A DNA stretch of 26,424 bases from Akkermansiaceae bacterium UBA5020 (GTDB taxonomy: Bacteria > Verrucomicrobiota > Verrucomicrobiia > Verrucomicrobiales > DEV007). The stretch is taken from the NCBI GenBank assembly GCA_002396885.1, contig DGXY01000093.1, positions 1 to 26,424 on the forward strand, in the 5' to 3' direction. Each line of letters opens with the position of its first letter. Position 1 is the first letter of the stretch. This document shows, one piece after another, positions 7,983 to 15,747 of the stretch. Position numbers and translations under genes: made by a program. The notes under the pieces are model-generated. The model ran no database searches. It was given only the letters and a program-made list of their open reading frames with translations, and had not been told where the DNA came from.

Positions 7983-9771
7983 GACTGAGGCGCCCCAGCG
8001 CCTCGACCGTCCAGACGATGGGATAAGCGCTTTCGTAATACCAGAGCTTCGCGAAATAGAAGCCGATCGGCGAAGTTTCGAAACGGGTGCCACCTTCGGT
8101 CGAGTGATCGAGCCAAGCGAAGGCGCGGGCGAATGCGGCGGAGTAGTGGAGTGATGGAGTCGTGGAGTATTGGAGGAATGTCAGGGCGCTGAGGGCGAGG
8201 GCGGTTTCCTCGATCGTCGAAGGAGTGGTGCCCTGGGAGGCCCCCCAGCCTCCGTCCTCGTTTTGATGGGAAAGCAGCCAGGCCGCCCCTCGCTTCACCA
8301 CGTCGCTCGACGGATCGATCTCTCCTAGCGCGAGCAAAACCTTCGCGGTGCCGTAGGTTGGATTTTCCTCGTCGTCACGGCGGTGTTGGTTGCCAAACCA
8401 GAGCGGACGCCACGAGCCGTCCCGACGCTGCTCGCGGAGGAGAAAGGCGAGGCCCCGCTCCGTCGCCCGATCGATGCGCGACTGGATCGCGGAGGGCATT
8501 TCCTCCCGCCAGGCCCTCCACGCCCTCATGGTGTGGGCGGTGAGATCGGGGGAAGAGCGGTCGAAGGGCAGTGCCCCCCAGCCACGACAAAAGGTGGGAA
8601 TGCCTCCATCGCGATTCTGCAGATCGAGGAGCCAGACGACCCCGGCCTCGGCCGCGGCTAGCGACTCCTCATCCGTCGATCCTAACAAAAGCACCTTCAG
8701 GGCGAGCAGCGCACCGGGCGTGTCGTCGGCATCGGGCACACCGCCGCTGAGATCGGTCCAGGCCCATCCACCGGGCGCAGCATCGGTGAAGGGATGGCGC
8801 TCGCGGTATTGCTGATCGAGGAGCCAGCGTTTTACCTGCCCATGGCTATCGAAGAGCTTACCATCGCCGGAGGAACCCTCTTGCCTCGCGCCGAGCGCCT
8901 TCACCGCGAGCGTCGTGGCCCAGGTCGCGAGATTGGTATCGATGGGCCAGCTCCCATCAGGGCGCACCGTCTCGAGGAGAAAGGAGACGCCCTGTTTCAC
9001 GACAGGATGATCGCGCTCCCCGGCGCTGACGAGGGCCATGGTGACGAAGCTCGTCAGCGGGGCCGCTTCGAGAAATCCCCCCGAGGCGGGCTGGATCGAG
9101 GTGAGCAGTTTGGAAAGGCGCGGCCAAAGGGGATCGCAAAGGGCGAGACGGCACGTTGCCATCGTCATGCGCGATTTGGCGTAACCGATCGCGATGAGGG
9201 CGGGCAGGGCGTAGCTCACCACGGGCAGACGCAGGATCGCGAACCAATGGCGGGGAAAGGCGGCGAGCCAATGCGGCATCTGCATCACCTGATCCCATCC
9301 GCACGGACCGAGGGTGCCACAGATCGCGCAGAGCATGAGGATGGGCACGGAGAAGGTGCGGTCCTTCCCGTAGCGGGCCTTCACCGTCTCGGCGATGATC
9401 GCGGGATCGAGCGAGCCGACGTAGCCGCGGATCCAGTGCGAGGCGCTCCGGATCGCCTGCCCCGCCGGCTCACCGCCGAATCGCGTCAGGGCCGACCAGC
9501 AGAGCAGGGTCGTCGAGATGTTGGAGAAACTCTTCACCGTATCGCCCCAGCCGCCGTCGGCATTTTGATTCGCGACGAGCCAGCGGCACGCGGCCGCAAC
9601 GGGTTCGCGATGTTTGACGGGATCGACAGAGCCCAGCGCGACCAGAGCGGTGGCGGTGGAAAGGGCCGAGGTCGAGAGCTCGCCGGTCCAGTGCCCGTCC
9701 ACGTTCCGCTCCGCGAGAAGCGCGTTTCGTGCGTTTGTCAGGGTCTCTCGAAGCCGGTTCGGATCGATCAT
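7918..9771 (-). CDS. Squalene-hopene-cyclase-family class II terpene cyclase
   Basis: This 617-residue protein resembles squalene-hopene cyclases (usually about 630-650 residues), which protonate and cyclise polyprenes at the inner membrane face. The catalytic acid motif DxDD is present as DADD at residues 347-350. Several QW-type repeats are visible: QNADGGWGD, PDGSW, QNRDGG, DGSWRPLW and QNEDGGWG. A hydrophobic segment near residues 185-205 fits the membrane-entry region. The segment around LWFGNQH then ENPTYGT is longer than in typical hopene cyclases, so the substrate and product may differ. It is the last gene of a three-gene operon and starts 9 bases after the prenyltransferase-like gene. 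No squalene synthesis genes (hpnCDE) are in the window. A repeat-derived YSTTPSLHYS peptide occurs near residue 535. The 3' end overlaps the convergent gene by 65 bases. Confidence 0.85.
   Translation of the reverse strand: MIDPNRLRETLTNARNALLAERNVDGHWTGELSTSALSTATALVALGSVDPVKHREPVAAACRWLVANQNADGGWGDTVKSFSNISTTLLCWSALTRFGGEPAGQAIRSASHWIRGYVGSLDPAIIAETVKARYGKDRTFSVPILMLCAICGTLGPCGWDQVMQMPHWLAAFPRHWFAILRLPVVSYALPALIAIGYAKSRMTMATCRLALCDPLWPRLSKLLTSIQPASGGFLEAAPLTSFVTMALVSAGERDHPVVKQGVSFLLETVRPDGSWPIDTNLATWATTLAVKALGARQEGSSGDGKLFDSHGQVKRWLLDQQYRERHPFTDAAPGGWAWTDLSGGVPDADDTPGALLALKVLLLGSTDEESLAAAEAGVVWLLDLQNRDGGIPTFCRGWGALPFDRSSPDLTAHTMRAWRAWREEMPSAIQSRIDRATERGLAFLLREQRRDGSWRPLWFGNQHRRDDEENPTYGTAKVLLALGEIDPSSDVVKRGAAWLLSHQNEDGGWGASQGTTPSTIEETALALSALTFLQYSTTPSLHYSAAFARAFAWLDHSTEGGTRFETSPIGFYFAKLWYYESAYPIVWTVEALGRLSLIVESEEAESARSPRHLPQKA
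8140..8179 (-). repeat. 8-base tandem repeat inside the terpene cyclase gene
   Basis: Read on the plus strand, five 8-base units follow without gaps: GGAGTAGT, GGAGTGAT, GGAGTCGT, GGAGTATT and GGAGGAAT. On the coding (minus) strand this is pyrimidine-rich ACTCC-type sequence. It is translated as part of LQYSTTPSLHYS, between two normal cyclase segments (ETALALSAL and AFARAFAWL). The unit length is not a multiple of three but the frame stays open. Confidence 0.8.
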
Positions 9772-9780
9772 TGCGGAGGA

Positions 9781-10668
9781 TCAGAGGGCGAGATGACCGA
9801 GGGCGAGGAGCCCGTAGTAAGTGTATTCGATGTCGAATTCCTCTTCGTCCCAGGTGCCGTGGAATCCCCCGGCGGCGGTCCAGAGCGAATCAACGAAATC
9901 GAGCATGGCATCCTTCCGCTCCGCGAAACCGGCCTGCAATCCATCGAGGGCGTGGAGGGCGACGGCAGTGGAGAGCAGATCGGGCATGGGCGCGCCGGGA
10001 AAGGGCAGGAAACCTCCCGAGGGATGCCACGAATTCAGGATCCAGCCCGCCGTTTCCGCGGGGATGGGTTGGCGGAGATTGCGGCAGAGGGTGACGGCCG
10101 CGGCGGTCGCGGGAATGTTCGGGATGGGCAGCTCGACATCATTCGCCCAAGCCCCGCCCGCGACGCTGAGCGAATCGAGGCAACGCGCCACGCCATCTGG
10201 ATCCGGCAGGGCGAGCCGATGGTCGGCGTAGGCGCCGTAGGCGAGGAAACAGGCGTAGGCCGATCCGGTCTCGTCTTCGTCGGATTGATTGTAGCCTCCG
10301 TCGTCGGTGCGGTAACGCTCGATGCCCTCGAAAACGGGCGCGAGCAAGGCCGGTGAAGGTGGTTTTGTCAGGGCCGAGAAACTCCGGGCAAGGCAGCAGA
10401 GGTGCACGAAATCGAGTTCACTGGAATCCGCGAGTTTCGAATCAAGAAAAGAGGCGAGGGAGTCCTGCGGCAGATCTACCTGCAGCGCGCTGAGGGCGTC
10501 GATCGCGAAGCTCGTGTAATAGAGGTCGGAGATGCCCTCGCGGTCGCGGAAGCCGCCGTCGGGATTCTGCTGCGAACGCACGTAGGCCTCCACGAGACTG
10601 CAGGCCTCGTCGCCGAGCAGGGAGCGCGCGAGACGCGCGACCTGGAGCATCTCAAGGCGGAGGGACAT
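9781..10668 (-). CDS. Prenyltransferase/squalene-oxidase repeat protein
   Basis: This 295-residue protein has alpha/alpha-barrel repeats like those of protein prenyltransferase beta subunits and terpene cyclases: QQNPDGGFRDREG near residue 34, DDGGYNQSDEDETGS near 146, HPSGGFLPFPG near 230 and AAGGFHGTWDEEEFDIEYTYYG near 272. It lacks a DxDD motif, so it is probably not a class II cyclase. Short related proteins can bind isoprenoids or act as partial prenyltransferases, but the zinc ligands of farnesyltransferases are not clear here. The ATG at 10668 is 3 bases after the stop of the BON-like lipoprotein gene, and the cyclase starts 9 bases after this gene, so the three are almost certainly co-transcribed. 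A partner or regulatory subunit for the cyclase is one possibility. Confidence 0.82.
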   Translation of the reverse strand: MSLRLEMLQVARLARSLLGDEACSLVEAYVRSQQNPDGGFRDREGISDLYYTSFAIDALSALQVDLPQDSLASFLDSKLADSSELDFVHLCCLARSFSALTKPPSPALLAPVFEGIERYRTDDGGYNQSDEDETGSAYACFLAYGAYADHRLALPDPDGVARCLDSLSVAGGAWANDVELPIPNIPATAAAVTLCRNLRQPIPAETAGWILNSWHPSGGFLPFPGAPMPDLLSTAVALHALDGLQAGFAERKDAMLDFVDSLWTAAGGFHGTWDEEEFDIEYTYYGLLALGHLAL

Positions 10669-10671
10669 CGG

Positions 10672-11301
10672 TCAGGGCTTGGCCGGGGCGGAGACTTTCA
10701 GGTTGTTCTTGAGGTCCTGCGTCGTGCTTCCGGAGAAAACGGGAACGGCAATCTCCGCAATCATCCGGATTTCACCGGGGGATTTCACTTCACCGTCAAG
10801 GGTTACGACACTCTCGCGGTAGGTGACCTTCGCGTTCGCGACCTGTTGGAGAAAGGGCACGAGGAATTCGTCGGCGACGCGGTTCCCCCAACCAACCCCC
10901 ATGCGGTCATAATCCACCACCAGGGAGTTTTCGATCTCGTGTTCCAGGAATTCGCGCTTCAGTGCCTCGAGAATGCGATCGACCTGGATCTTGCTGCGAA
11001 GCGCACCGGAGACGATGATCTTTTTCCCTTCCATCGCCACGCTCAGCTCGGGTTCGGGATCCGGGGAGGAAGTCGGATTTCCTTCGTCTTCCGAAGCCTT
11101 GCCCTCCGGAGCGGGAGGGGTTGGCTGAGTGACGGATGGAGCGGGTGTCGCGACTGGCGCTGCGACCTCTGGTGCCGACACCTCGGGAGCCGGGGCCTTC
11201 TGCGGCTCGGACGAAACCCGTTGTTTCGGCTTCTCACACGCGCACAGGAAAAGAAGCAAGGCGAGGCTGCTCTGCCGAAGGATACGGGTGGTCAATTTCA
11301 T
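10672..11301 (-). CDS. BON-like lipoprotein
   Basis: This is a 209-residue lipoprotein. The N-terminus is a lipoprotein signal (SLALLLFLCAC, lipobox LCAC or FLCA), followed by a Pro/Ala/Glu/Ser-rich linker to about residue 95. The C-terminal half has two related stretches, KIIVSGALRSKIQVDRILEA and VVTLDGEVKSPGEIRMIAEI. Each has the beta-hairpin, turn, helix pattern of BON domains, which are associated with membranes and phospholipids in other proteins (OsmY, ArfA). Assignment is by pattern. The frame is open far upstream, but the ATG at 11301 coincides with the signal peptide. It is the first gene of the terpene cyclase operon and is divergent from the oxidoreductase gene across a 93-base gap that must hold both promoters. 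Confidence 0.8.
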   Translation of the reverse strand: MKLTTRILRQSSLALLLFLCACEKPKQRVSSEPQKAPAPEVSAPEVAAPVATPAPSVTQPTPPAPEGKASEDEGNPTSSPDPEPELSVAMEGKKIIVSGALRSKIQVDRILEALKREFLEHEIENSLVVDYDRMGVGWGNRVADEFLVPFLQQVANAKVTYRESVVTLDGEVKSPGEIRMIAEIAVPVFSGSTTQDLKNNLKVSAPAKP

Positions 11302-11394
11302 TGCAACTTGCGGGGGATGGGTTTGAAGCGCAAGGATGACGCGGTGCAGGCGTCCCGTCCAGCACGAGTTGATTCCCCCCGCCTCACGCATGTC

Positions 11395-12816
11395 ATGAAC
11401 AAGACCTACGATTTTCTCGTCCTCGGCGGTGGCAGCGCCGGCTATGCGGCCGCGCGCACCGCCCATGATCTCGCGCTCTCGGTGGCCGTCATTGATGGTG
11501 CCCGCGATCTGGGCGGTCTCTGCATCCTGCGCGGCTGCATGCCCTCGAAGACGCTCATCGAATCGGCCAATCGCTTCCGCTCGATGCGTCGCGCGGAGGA
11601 ATTCGGCCTGCGGACGGGCGGCCTCGAAATACGGACGGACGAAATCATCGCGCGGAAAAGTCGCCTCATCGGCGAATTCGCCGACTACCGCCGCGGCCAG
11701 CTCGAAGACGGGCGCTTCGACCTGATCCGCGGGACAGCGGCATTCCGCGGCAAGGATTCCGTGATCGTCACGCCGCTCGAAGGTGGAGATCCCTTTGAAA
11801 TCAACTTTCGATCCTGCCTCATCGCAACGGGATCGGTCGTGACGCGACTGCCGGTGCCGGGCCTGGAAGAGACGGGCTACTGGACGAGCGACGAAATTCT
11901 CGACGCGACGGACTTGGCCGCGAGTTTCATCGTGCTCGGCGGCGGAGCGATCGCACTCGAGATGGCCTGCTACCTCGAAGGCCTCGGCAAACGGGTCGAG
12001 GTGATCCAGCGCAGCGCGCACCTGCTCTCCTCGTCGGACACCGATGTCGCCGCGTCCCTCGAAAAGGCGCTGCAAGGGCGCGAGTCATTTTCCCTCCACA
12101 CCGGCACCCGGCTCGTGCGGGTGGAGAAACACGACACGGGAGGAAAGACGGTCATCTTCGAGCAGGACGGCGAACTTCACCGCATCACCGCCGACGAGAT
12201 CCTCCAGGCCGTCGGGCGCATCCCTAACACTCGCACCTTGGAGGCCGCGGCCGTCGGCGTGAACCTCGAGGAAGGCTCCGGACGCGTCCTCTGCGGGCCG
12301 GATCAAGGCACCTCCGTCCCTGGGATTTTTGCCGCCGGCGATGTTTGCGGTCCCTACGAGATCGTCCACATCGCAATCGAGCAAGGCGAGATCGCCGCCC
12401 ACAACGCCGCCGTCCATCTCGGCAAGGTCGAGGGCCCGGTGAAACAGATCGACTACCGGCTGAAGCTACTCGGGATCTTTACCGACCCGCAGGTCGCCAC
12501 CGTGGGCCTCTCCGAGAAGGAGGCCGCAGAAGCCGGACGAGCTGTCGCCGTGGCGACCTATCCCTTTGACGATCATGGGAAATCAATGGTCATGGGCGAG
12601 ACCCACGGCTTCGTCAAACTCATCGCCGACACGGCCACGGGCGAGATCCTCGGAGGCGCCGTCGTCGGTCCCGAGGCGGTCGAACTCATCCACGAAATCG
12701 TCGTGGCGATGGCCTTCCATGCGACGGCGGGACAATTGTTAAGAATTCCTCACTATCATCCAACGCTGAGTGAAATTTGGACCTATCCCGCAGAAGATCT
12801 TTCCATTTACGGATGA
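11395..12816 (+). CDS. Lpd/mercuric-reductase-like FAD disulfide oxidoreductase
   Basis: This is a 473-residue class I pyridine nucleotide-disulfide oxidoreductase. The FAD-binding GGGSAG motif is at residues 11-16. The redox disulfide is C43/C48 in GGLCILRGCMPSK, where lipoamide dehydrogenases usually have GGTCLNVGCIPSK. A second Rossmann motif (VLGGGAIALEMA) marks the NAD(P)H site, and AAGDVCGPY contacts FAD. The C-terminal dimer motif PHYHPTLSEIWTYP carries the catalytic His-Glu pair. There is no heavy-metal-binding N-terminal domain and no adjacent E1/E2 dehydrogenase gene, so the true substrate is uncertain. Lipoamide, a low-molecular-weight disulfide or a metal ion are all possible. The start at 11395 gives the standard N-terminus, although the frame is open far upstream. 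Confidence 0.88.
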   Translation: MNKTYDFLVLGGGSAGYAAARTAHDLALSVAVIDGARDLGGLCILRGCMPSKTLIESANRFRSMRRAEEFGLRTGGLEIRTDEIIARKSRLIGEFADYRRGQLEDGRFDLIRGTAAFRGKDSVIVTPLEGGDPFEINFRSCLIATGSVVTRLPVPGLEETGYWTSDEILDATDLAASFIVLGGGAIALEMACYLEGLGKRVEVIQRSAHLLSSSDTDVAASLEKALQGRESFSLHTGTRLVRVEKHDTGGKTVIFEQDGELHRITADEILQAVGRIPNTRTLEAAAVGVNLEEGSGRVLCGPDQGTSVPGIFAAGDVCGPYEIVHIAIEQGEIAAHNAAVHLGKVEGPVKQIDYRLKLLGIFTDPQVATVGLSEKEAAEAGRAVAVATYPFDDHGKSMVMGETHGFVKLIADTATGEILGGAVVGPEAVELIHEIVVAMAFHATAGQLLRIPHYHPTLSEIWTYPAEDLSIYG

Positions 12817-12889
12817 TTAAGCTAGTTTCCGAAGAACCATTTCAGGAATTCGCCTGGGATCGCCTGTAACTCGCAAACACCTTCCACCC

Positions 12890-13375
12890 GTGCTCAAACA
12901 AATCATCAATCAGGACGACAGCTCGGACACCAGCAAGCCCGCCGAGGAAACCGCCGCCGCTCCCAAGCCACGCGTCTCTGCTCCGCTCTCCGGGATGACC
13001 GGTGGCAAAAACATCCTTTCCAGCGATGTCGAGATCAAGGGCAAGCTCCGCTTCTCGAACGACCTCATCATCGACGGTCGCATCGAAGGCGAAGTGAATT
13101 CCGAAGGCGACCTCACCGTCGGTGAGAATGCCCAGATCGTCGGCGATGTGAAGACCCGCTCCGTCGTCGTCTTCGGCCGCATCGAGGGCAACATCACCGT
13201 CACCGACCGCTGCGAACTCAAACAGAATGCCATCCTCCACGGAGACGTCACCGCCGGCAAACTCGCGATCGAAGAAGGGGCGACCTTCATGGGATCGTCG
13301 ACTGTCGGCACGCCGCGTTCGGGGAACAAGGCACCGGCCAAACCCGCGGGCGGCCAGCCCACGGAAGGCCAGTGA
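12890..13375 (+). CDS. Bactofilin (polymer-forming cytoskeletal protein)
   Basis: This 161-residue bactofilin has a beta-helical core that self-assembles into filaments at the membrane and can scaffold cell-wall enzymes. The core spans about residues 40-135, with regularly spaced glycines and hydrophobics (IDGRIEGEV, LTVGENAQIVGDV, VVVFGRIEGNI, AILHGDV). It is flanked by short disordered tails rich in Ala, Pro, Lys and Gly, as usual for the family. The start is GTG at 12890 with no obvious ribosome site. A GC-rich hairpin with a T-rich 3' flank follows the stop. The next gene encodes a larger, zinc-ribbon bactofilin, so the two may co-assemble. Confidence 0.92.
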   Translation: MLKQIINQDDSSDTSKPAEETAAAPKPRVSAPLSGMTGGKNILSSDVEIKGKLRFSNDLIIDGRIEGEVNSEGDLTVGENAQIVGDVKTRSVVVFGRIEGNITVTDRCELKQNAILHGDVTAGKLAIEEGATFMGSSTVGTPRSGNKAPAKPAGGQPTEGQ

Positions 13376-13423
13376 GCAGACCCGTTTCTTGATCTGCTCC
13401 CGTTTTGGCGAGAACGGCCGCGG

Positions 13424-13455
13424 GGCGCGCCGGAGGGATCGGGCGCGCCTTTCTT
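13424..13455 (+). terminator. Possible rho-independent terminator after the bactofilin gene
   Basis: An 8-bp stem, GGCGCGCC at 13424-13431 paired with GGCGCGCC at 13442-13449, encloses a 10-base loop and is followed by TTTCTT. It lies 49 bases after the bactofilin stop and just before the next gene. It also argues against starting that next gene at the upstream TTG at 13405. Confidence 0.5.
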
Positions 13456-13473
13456 CATTACCCCTCAACAGAA

Positions 13474-14619
13474 GTGTTCGGAAAACGATATCGCTCGAAA
13501 AAGGTGGATCTCACCTGCCCCTACTGCGGCCATATCCAGCAGGAACCCGCGCAGGTGATCTCTTCGTTCTGCCGGTCCTGCGGCGAGCATTTCCGCGCCC
13601 GCAAGGGCGTCGCCATCGCGAACCCCGGTCTCCGGGTTTCAGGCATCGCTGAGGTGCGCCCACCGCGCCAGCGCCATCCGCTGCTCACCGCGCCTGAGCC
13701 CGCCGGAGTTCCCATGCCCGCCGGAAATTCCTGGCTTGTCTCGGCTGAGGAACAGGAAGCCGGAGCCCGTCCCCTCCCCGAGCACGCCCCCCGCTCTGCC
13801 GGAGACAGAGAGGAACTCACCGCGGGAGCCTTTTTCGGTCTCGGTGCCCCGGTCACCACTCCGGAATCCTTGGAAAACAGCGGCCCCTCGCTCGGTCGCA
13901 ACGCCCAGGGCCGCGAAGCCCTCGCCGAGGGCTCGCTGGGAGCGCTCATATCCGCCCGGCAGACCGTCGTCGTCGCCGAGAAGGAAAAGATGCCGCCGAA
14001 CTACGCGGCACCTGATGACCGCCGCCGCCGCGATGACAGCGTCCCCGAGATCCGCGTGCGCTGCTTCCGCTGCCACCATCATCAGGACGTCTCGCGTTTT
14101 GCCAAATCGACGCAGTGCGATCGTTGCAGCGCCTACATCAGTCTGGCGAACTACGAGATCAAGACGGTGAAAAGCCACACCCTCCGCACCCGTGGCGACA
14201 TCATCATCGCGAAGAAGGGCGGCCTCATCAACCACTCCGAGATCGCTTGTCACCACCTCACCGTCAGCGGATCGATCGACGCCTCCGTCGACTGCACCGG
14301 CGACGCCGTTTTCCGTCACTCCGGGACGGTGCGCGGGCAACTCCACTGCGAGAAACTCGTCATTGAAAAAAACTGCGAGGTCCGCTTCCCCGACGGAGTC
14401 ATGGCGAACCGCGCCGAGATCGCCGGACATCTCATCGGCGACCTCACCTGCTCGGGCAAAGTGCGCGTCGCCCGCACCGGCATCGTCGAGGGCGACCTCG
14501 CCGCGATCGATCTTGAACTCCGCGACGGCGGCCTCATCTCCGGCGAGACTCGGCTCGATCCCGGCATCACCACCGAACTTTCCCTGCGCAAAGGCTTCAA
14601 TCCGAGCGTGATCGGGTGA
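13474..14619 (+). CDS. Zinc-ribbon bactofilin fusion protein
   Basis: This 381-residue protein combines two Cys4 zinc-ribbon-like motifs with a C-terminal bactofilin-type beta-helix. The first ribbon has C15, C18, C33 and C36 (CPYC, then CRSC). A long low-complexity linker follows to about residue 190. The second has C197, C200, C215 and C218 (CFRC, then CDRC). The beta-helix runs from about residue 228 to 365 (LTVSGSIDASV, RGQLHCEKLVIEK, GHLIGDLTCSGKV, IVEGDLAAIDLEL). The start is taken as GTG at 13474, giving MFGKRYRSKK just before the first ribbon. An upstream TTG at 13405 would read through the predicted terminator. The adjacent simple bactofilin suggests a shared filament. The ribbons could bind nucleic acid or protein, but nothing in the sequence says which. 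Confidence 0.85.
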   Translation: MFGKRYRSKKVDLTCPYCGHIQQEPAQVISSFCRSCGEHFRARKGVAIANPGLRVSGIAEVRPPRQRHPLLTAPEPAGVPMPAGNSWLVSAEEQEAGARPLPEHAPRSAGDREELTAGAFFGLGAPVTTPESLENSGPSLGRNAQGREALAEGSLGALISARQTVVVAEKEKMPPNYAAPDDRRRRDDSVPEIRVRCFRCHHHQDVSRFAKSTQCDRCSAYISLANYEIKTVKSHTLRTRGDIIIAKKGGLINHSEIACHHLTVSGSIDASVDCTGDAVFRHSGTVRGQLHCEKLVIEKNCEVRFPDGVMANRAEIAGHLIGDLTCSGKVRVARTGIVEGDLAAIDLELRDGGLISGETRLDPGITTELSLRKGFNPSVIG

Positions 14620-14650
14620 CCCTGACATTCCTTCAAAAACCTCTTGCCCC

Positions 14651-15598
14651 ATGACCTCGACCCTCGCCTCCTCCACCGACCTGCGCGCCGACATTCTCGC
14701 CCTTAAAAAAGAGCGGAACGCCGTCATCCTCGCGCACAATTACCAGATCGCCGCGATCCAGGAAATCGCCGACTACGTGGGCGACTCGCTCGGCCTCTCC
14801 TTCCGCGCGCAGGAGACCGACGCCGACGTCATCGCCTTCTGCGGCGTTCACTTCATGGCCGAGACCGCGAAGATCATCAACCCGGCCAAGACCGTCGTCC
14901 TGCCCGATGCCAATGCCGGGTGCTCGCTCGAGGATTCGTGCCAGCCCGAGGACCTCGCCGCCTTCCTCGAGGCCAACCAGGAGAAGAACTATTACGTCGT
15001 CACCTACATCAATTCCTCGGCTGCGGTGAAGGCTCTCTCCGATGTGATCTGCACGAGCGGCAACGCCGTGCGCATCGTCGAGGCCGCGCCGAAGGACCGC
15101 CCCATCCTCTTCGCTCCCGATCAGAATCTCGGTGCCTGGGTCTCGCAGCAGACCGGTCGTGAGATGGAGTATTGGAACGGCAACTGTTACGTTCACGTCG
15201 AGTTCACCCGCGACAGCATCCGCAAAATCAAGGACGAGCATCCCGACGCCGTCGTCGTCGCCCACCCCGAGTGCACCACCGCGGTGCGCCTCCTCGCCGA
15301 CGAGGTCTGCTCGACCGAGAAGATGATCGACTTCTGCCGCGAGACCCCGGCGCACGACATCATCGTCGTGACCGAGGCGAACATGCTCCACCGCCTCCGC
15401 CGCGAGGTGCCTGGAAAGAACCTCATCCCGGGACCGACGGACCGCTGCGCCTGCGCCGAGTGCCGTTACATGAAGATGAACACGCTCGAGAAGCTCTATC
15501 TCTGCCTCCGCGATCTCAATCCCGAGGTCACCCTCGACGAAGGTCTCCGCAAAGCCGCCGAGACTCCCATCCTCCGCATGCTCGAGCTCAGTAAGTAA
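14651..15598 (+). CDS. nadA: Quinolinate synthase NadA
   Basis: This 315-residue protein condenses iminoaspartate with dihydroxyacetone phosphate to make quinolinate in de novo NAD synthesis, in the cytoplasm, using a 4Fe-4S cluster. The three cluster cysteines are visible: C91 in NAGCSLEDSC, C208 in AHPECTT and C271 in CAECRYMKMNTLEK. Other signature segments are ILAHNYQ, YINSSAAVKA, CTSGNAV, FAPDQNLG and GPTDRCAC. Length and motif order match the compact NadA type that lacks a long N-terminal extension. nadB and nadC are not in the window. It starts 31 bases after the zinc-ribbon bactofilin and may be transcribed with it, although the functions are unrelated. Confidence 0.95.
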   Translation: MTSTLASSTDLRADILALKKERNAVILAHNYQIAAIQEIADYVGDSLGLSFRAQETDADVIAFCGVHFMAETAKIINPAKTVVLPDANAGCSLEDSCQPEDLAAFLEANQEKNYYVVTYINSSAAVKALSDVICTSGNAVRIVEAAPKDRPILFAPDQNLGAWVSQQTGREMEYWNGNCYVHVEFTRDSIRKIKDEHPDAVVVAHPECTTAVRLLADEVCSTEKMIDFCRETPAHDIIVVTEANMLHRLRREVPGKNLIPGPTDRCACAECRYMKMNTLEKLYLCLRDLNPEVTLDEGLRKAAETPILRMLELSK

Positions 15599-15710
15599 TC
15601 GATCCACGGGTTTTCCCGACCTTTCCTCCAACCCGTTCCGCAACGACTTCTGCCCATCGCACACCGGGATCCACTCGCTCGCGGCTATGCTGCCCTCCGA
15701 CCTCCCCCAC

Positions 15711-15747
15711 CTTTTACTTTTTACCTTTTACCTTCTACTTCCTCCTC
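15711..15747 (+). repeat. 7-base pyrimidine-rich tandem repeat before the DUF5069 gene
   Basis: Four contiguous 7-base units, CTTTTAC, TTTTTAC, CTTTTAC and CTTCTAC, followed by TTCCTCCTC, run directly up to the ATG at 15748. The tract has no G and leaves no room for a Shine-Dalgarno site, so the downstream gene must be initiated in another way or be translated from a very short leader. Confidence 0.75.

Noticed and set aside
8794..10356. A 520-codon plus-strand open frame opposite the terpene cyclase operon
   Set aside because: It spans two well-supported genes on the other strand and has no recognisable motif.
10402..11394. Upstream extension of the oxidoreductase reading frame
   Set aside because: It runs antisense through the lipoprotein and prenyltransferase-like genes. 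The FAD-binding N-terminus begins at 11395.
15602..15625. Small CGGG-TTTT-CCCG hairpin after nadA, considered as a terminator
   Set aside because: The 4-bp stem is too short and no T tract follows directly.
13639..15664. Long minus-strand open frames opposite the zinc-ribbon bactofilin and nadA
   Set aside because: Both opposing plus-strand genes have clear family motifs. The minus-strand translations are low-complexity D/V/G/R-rich.
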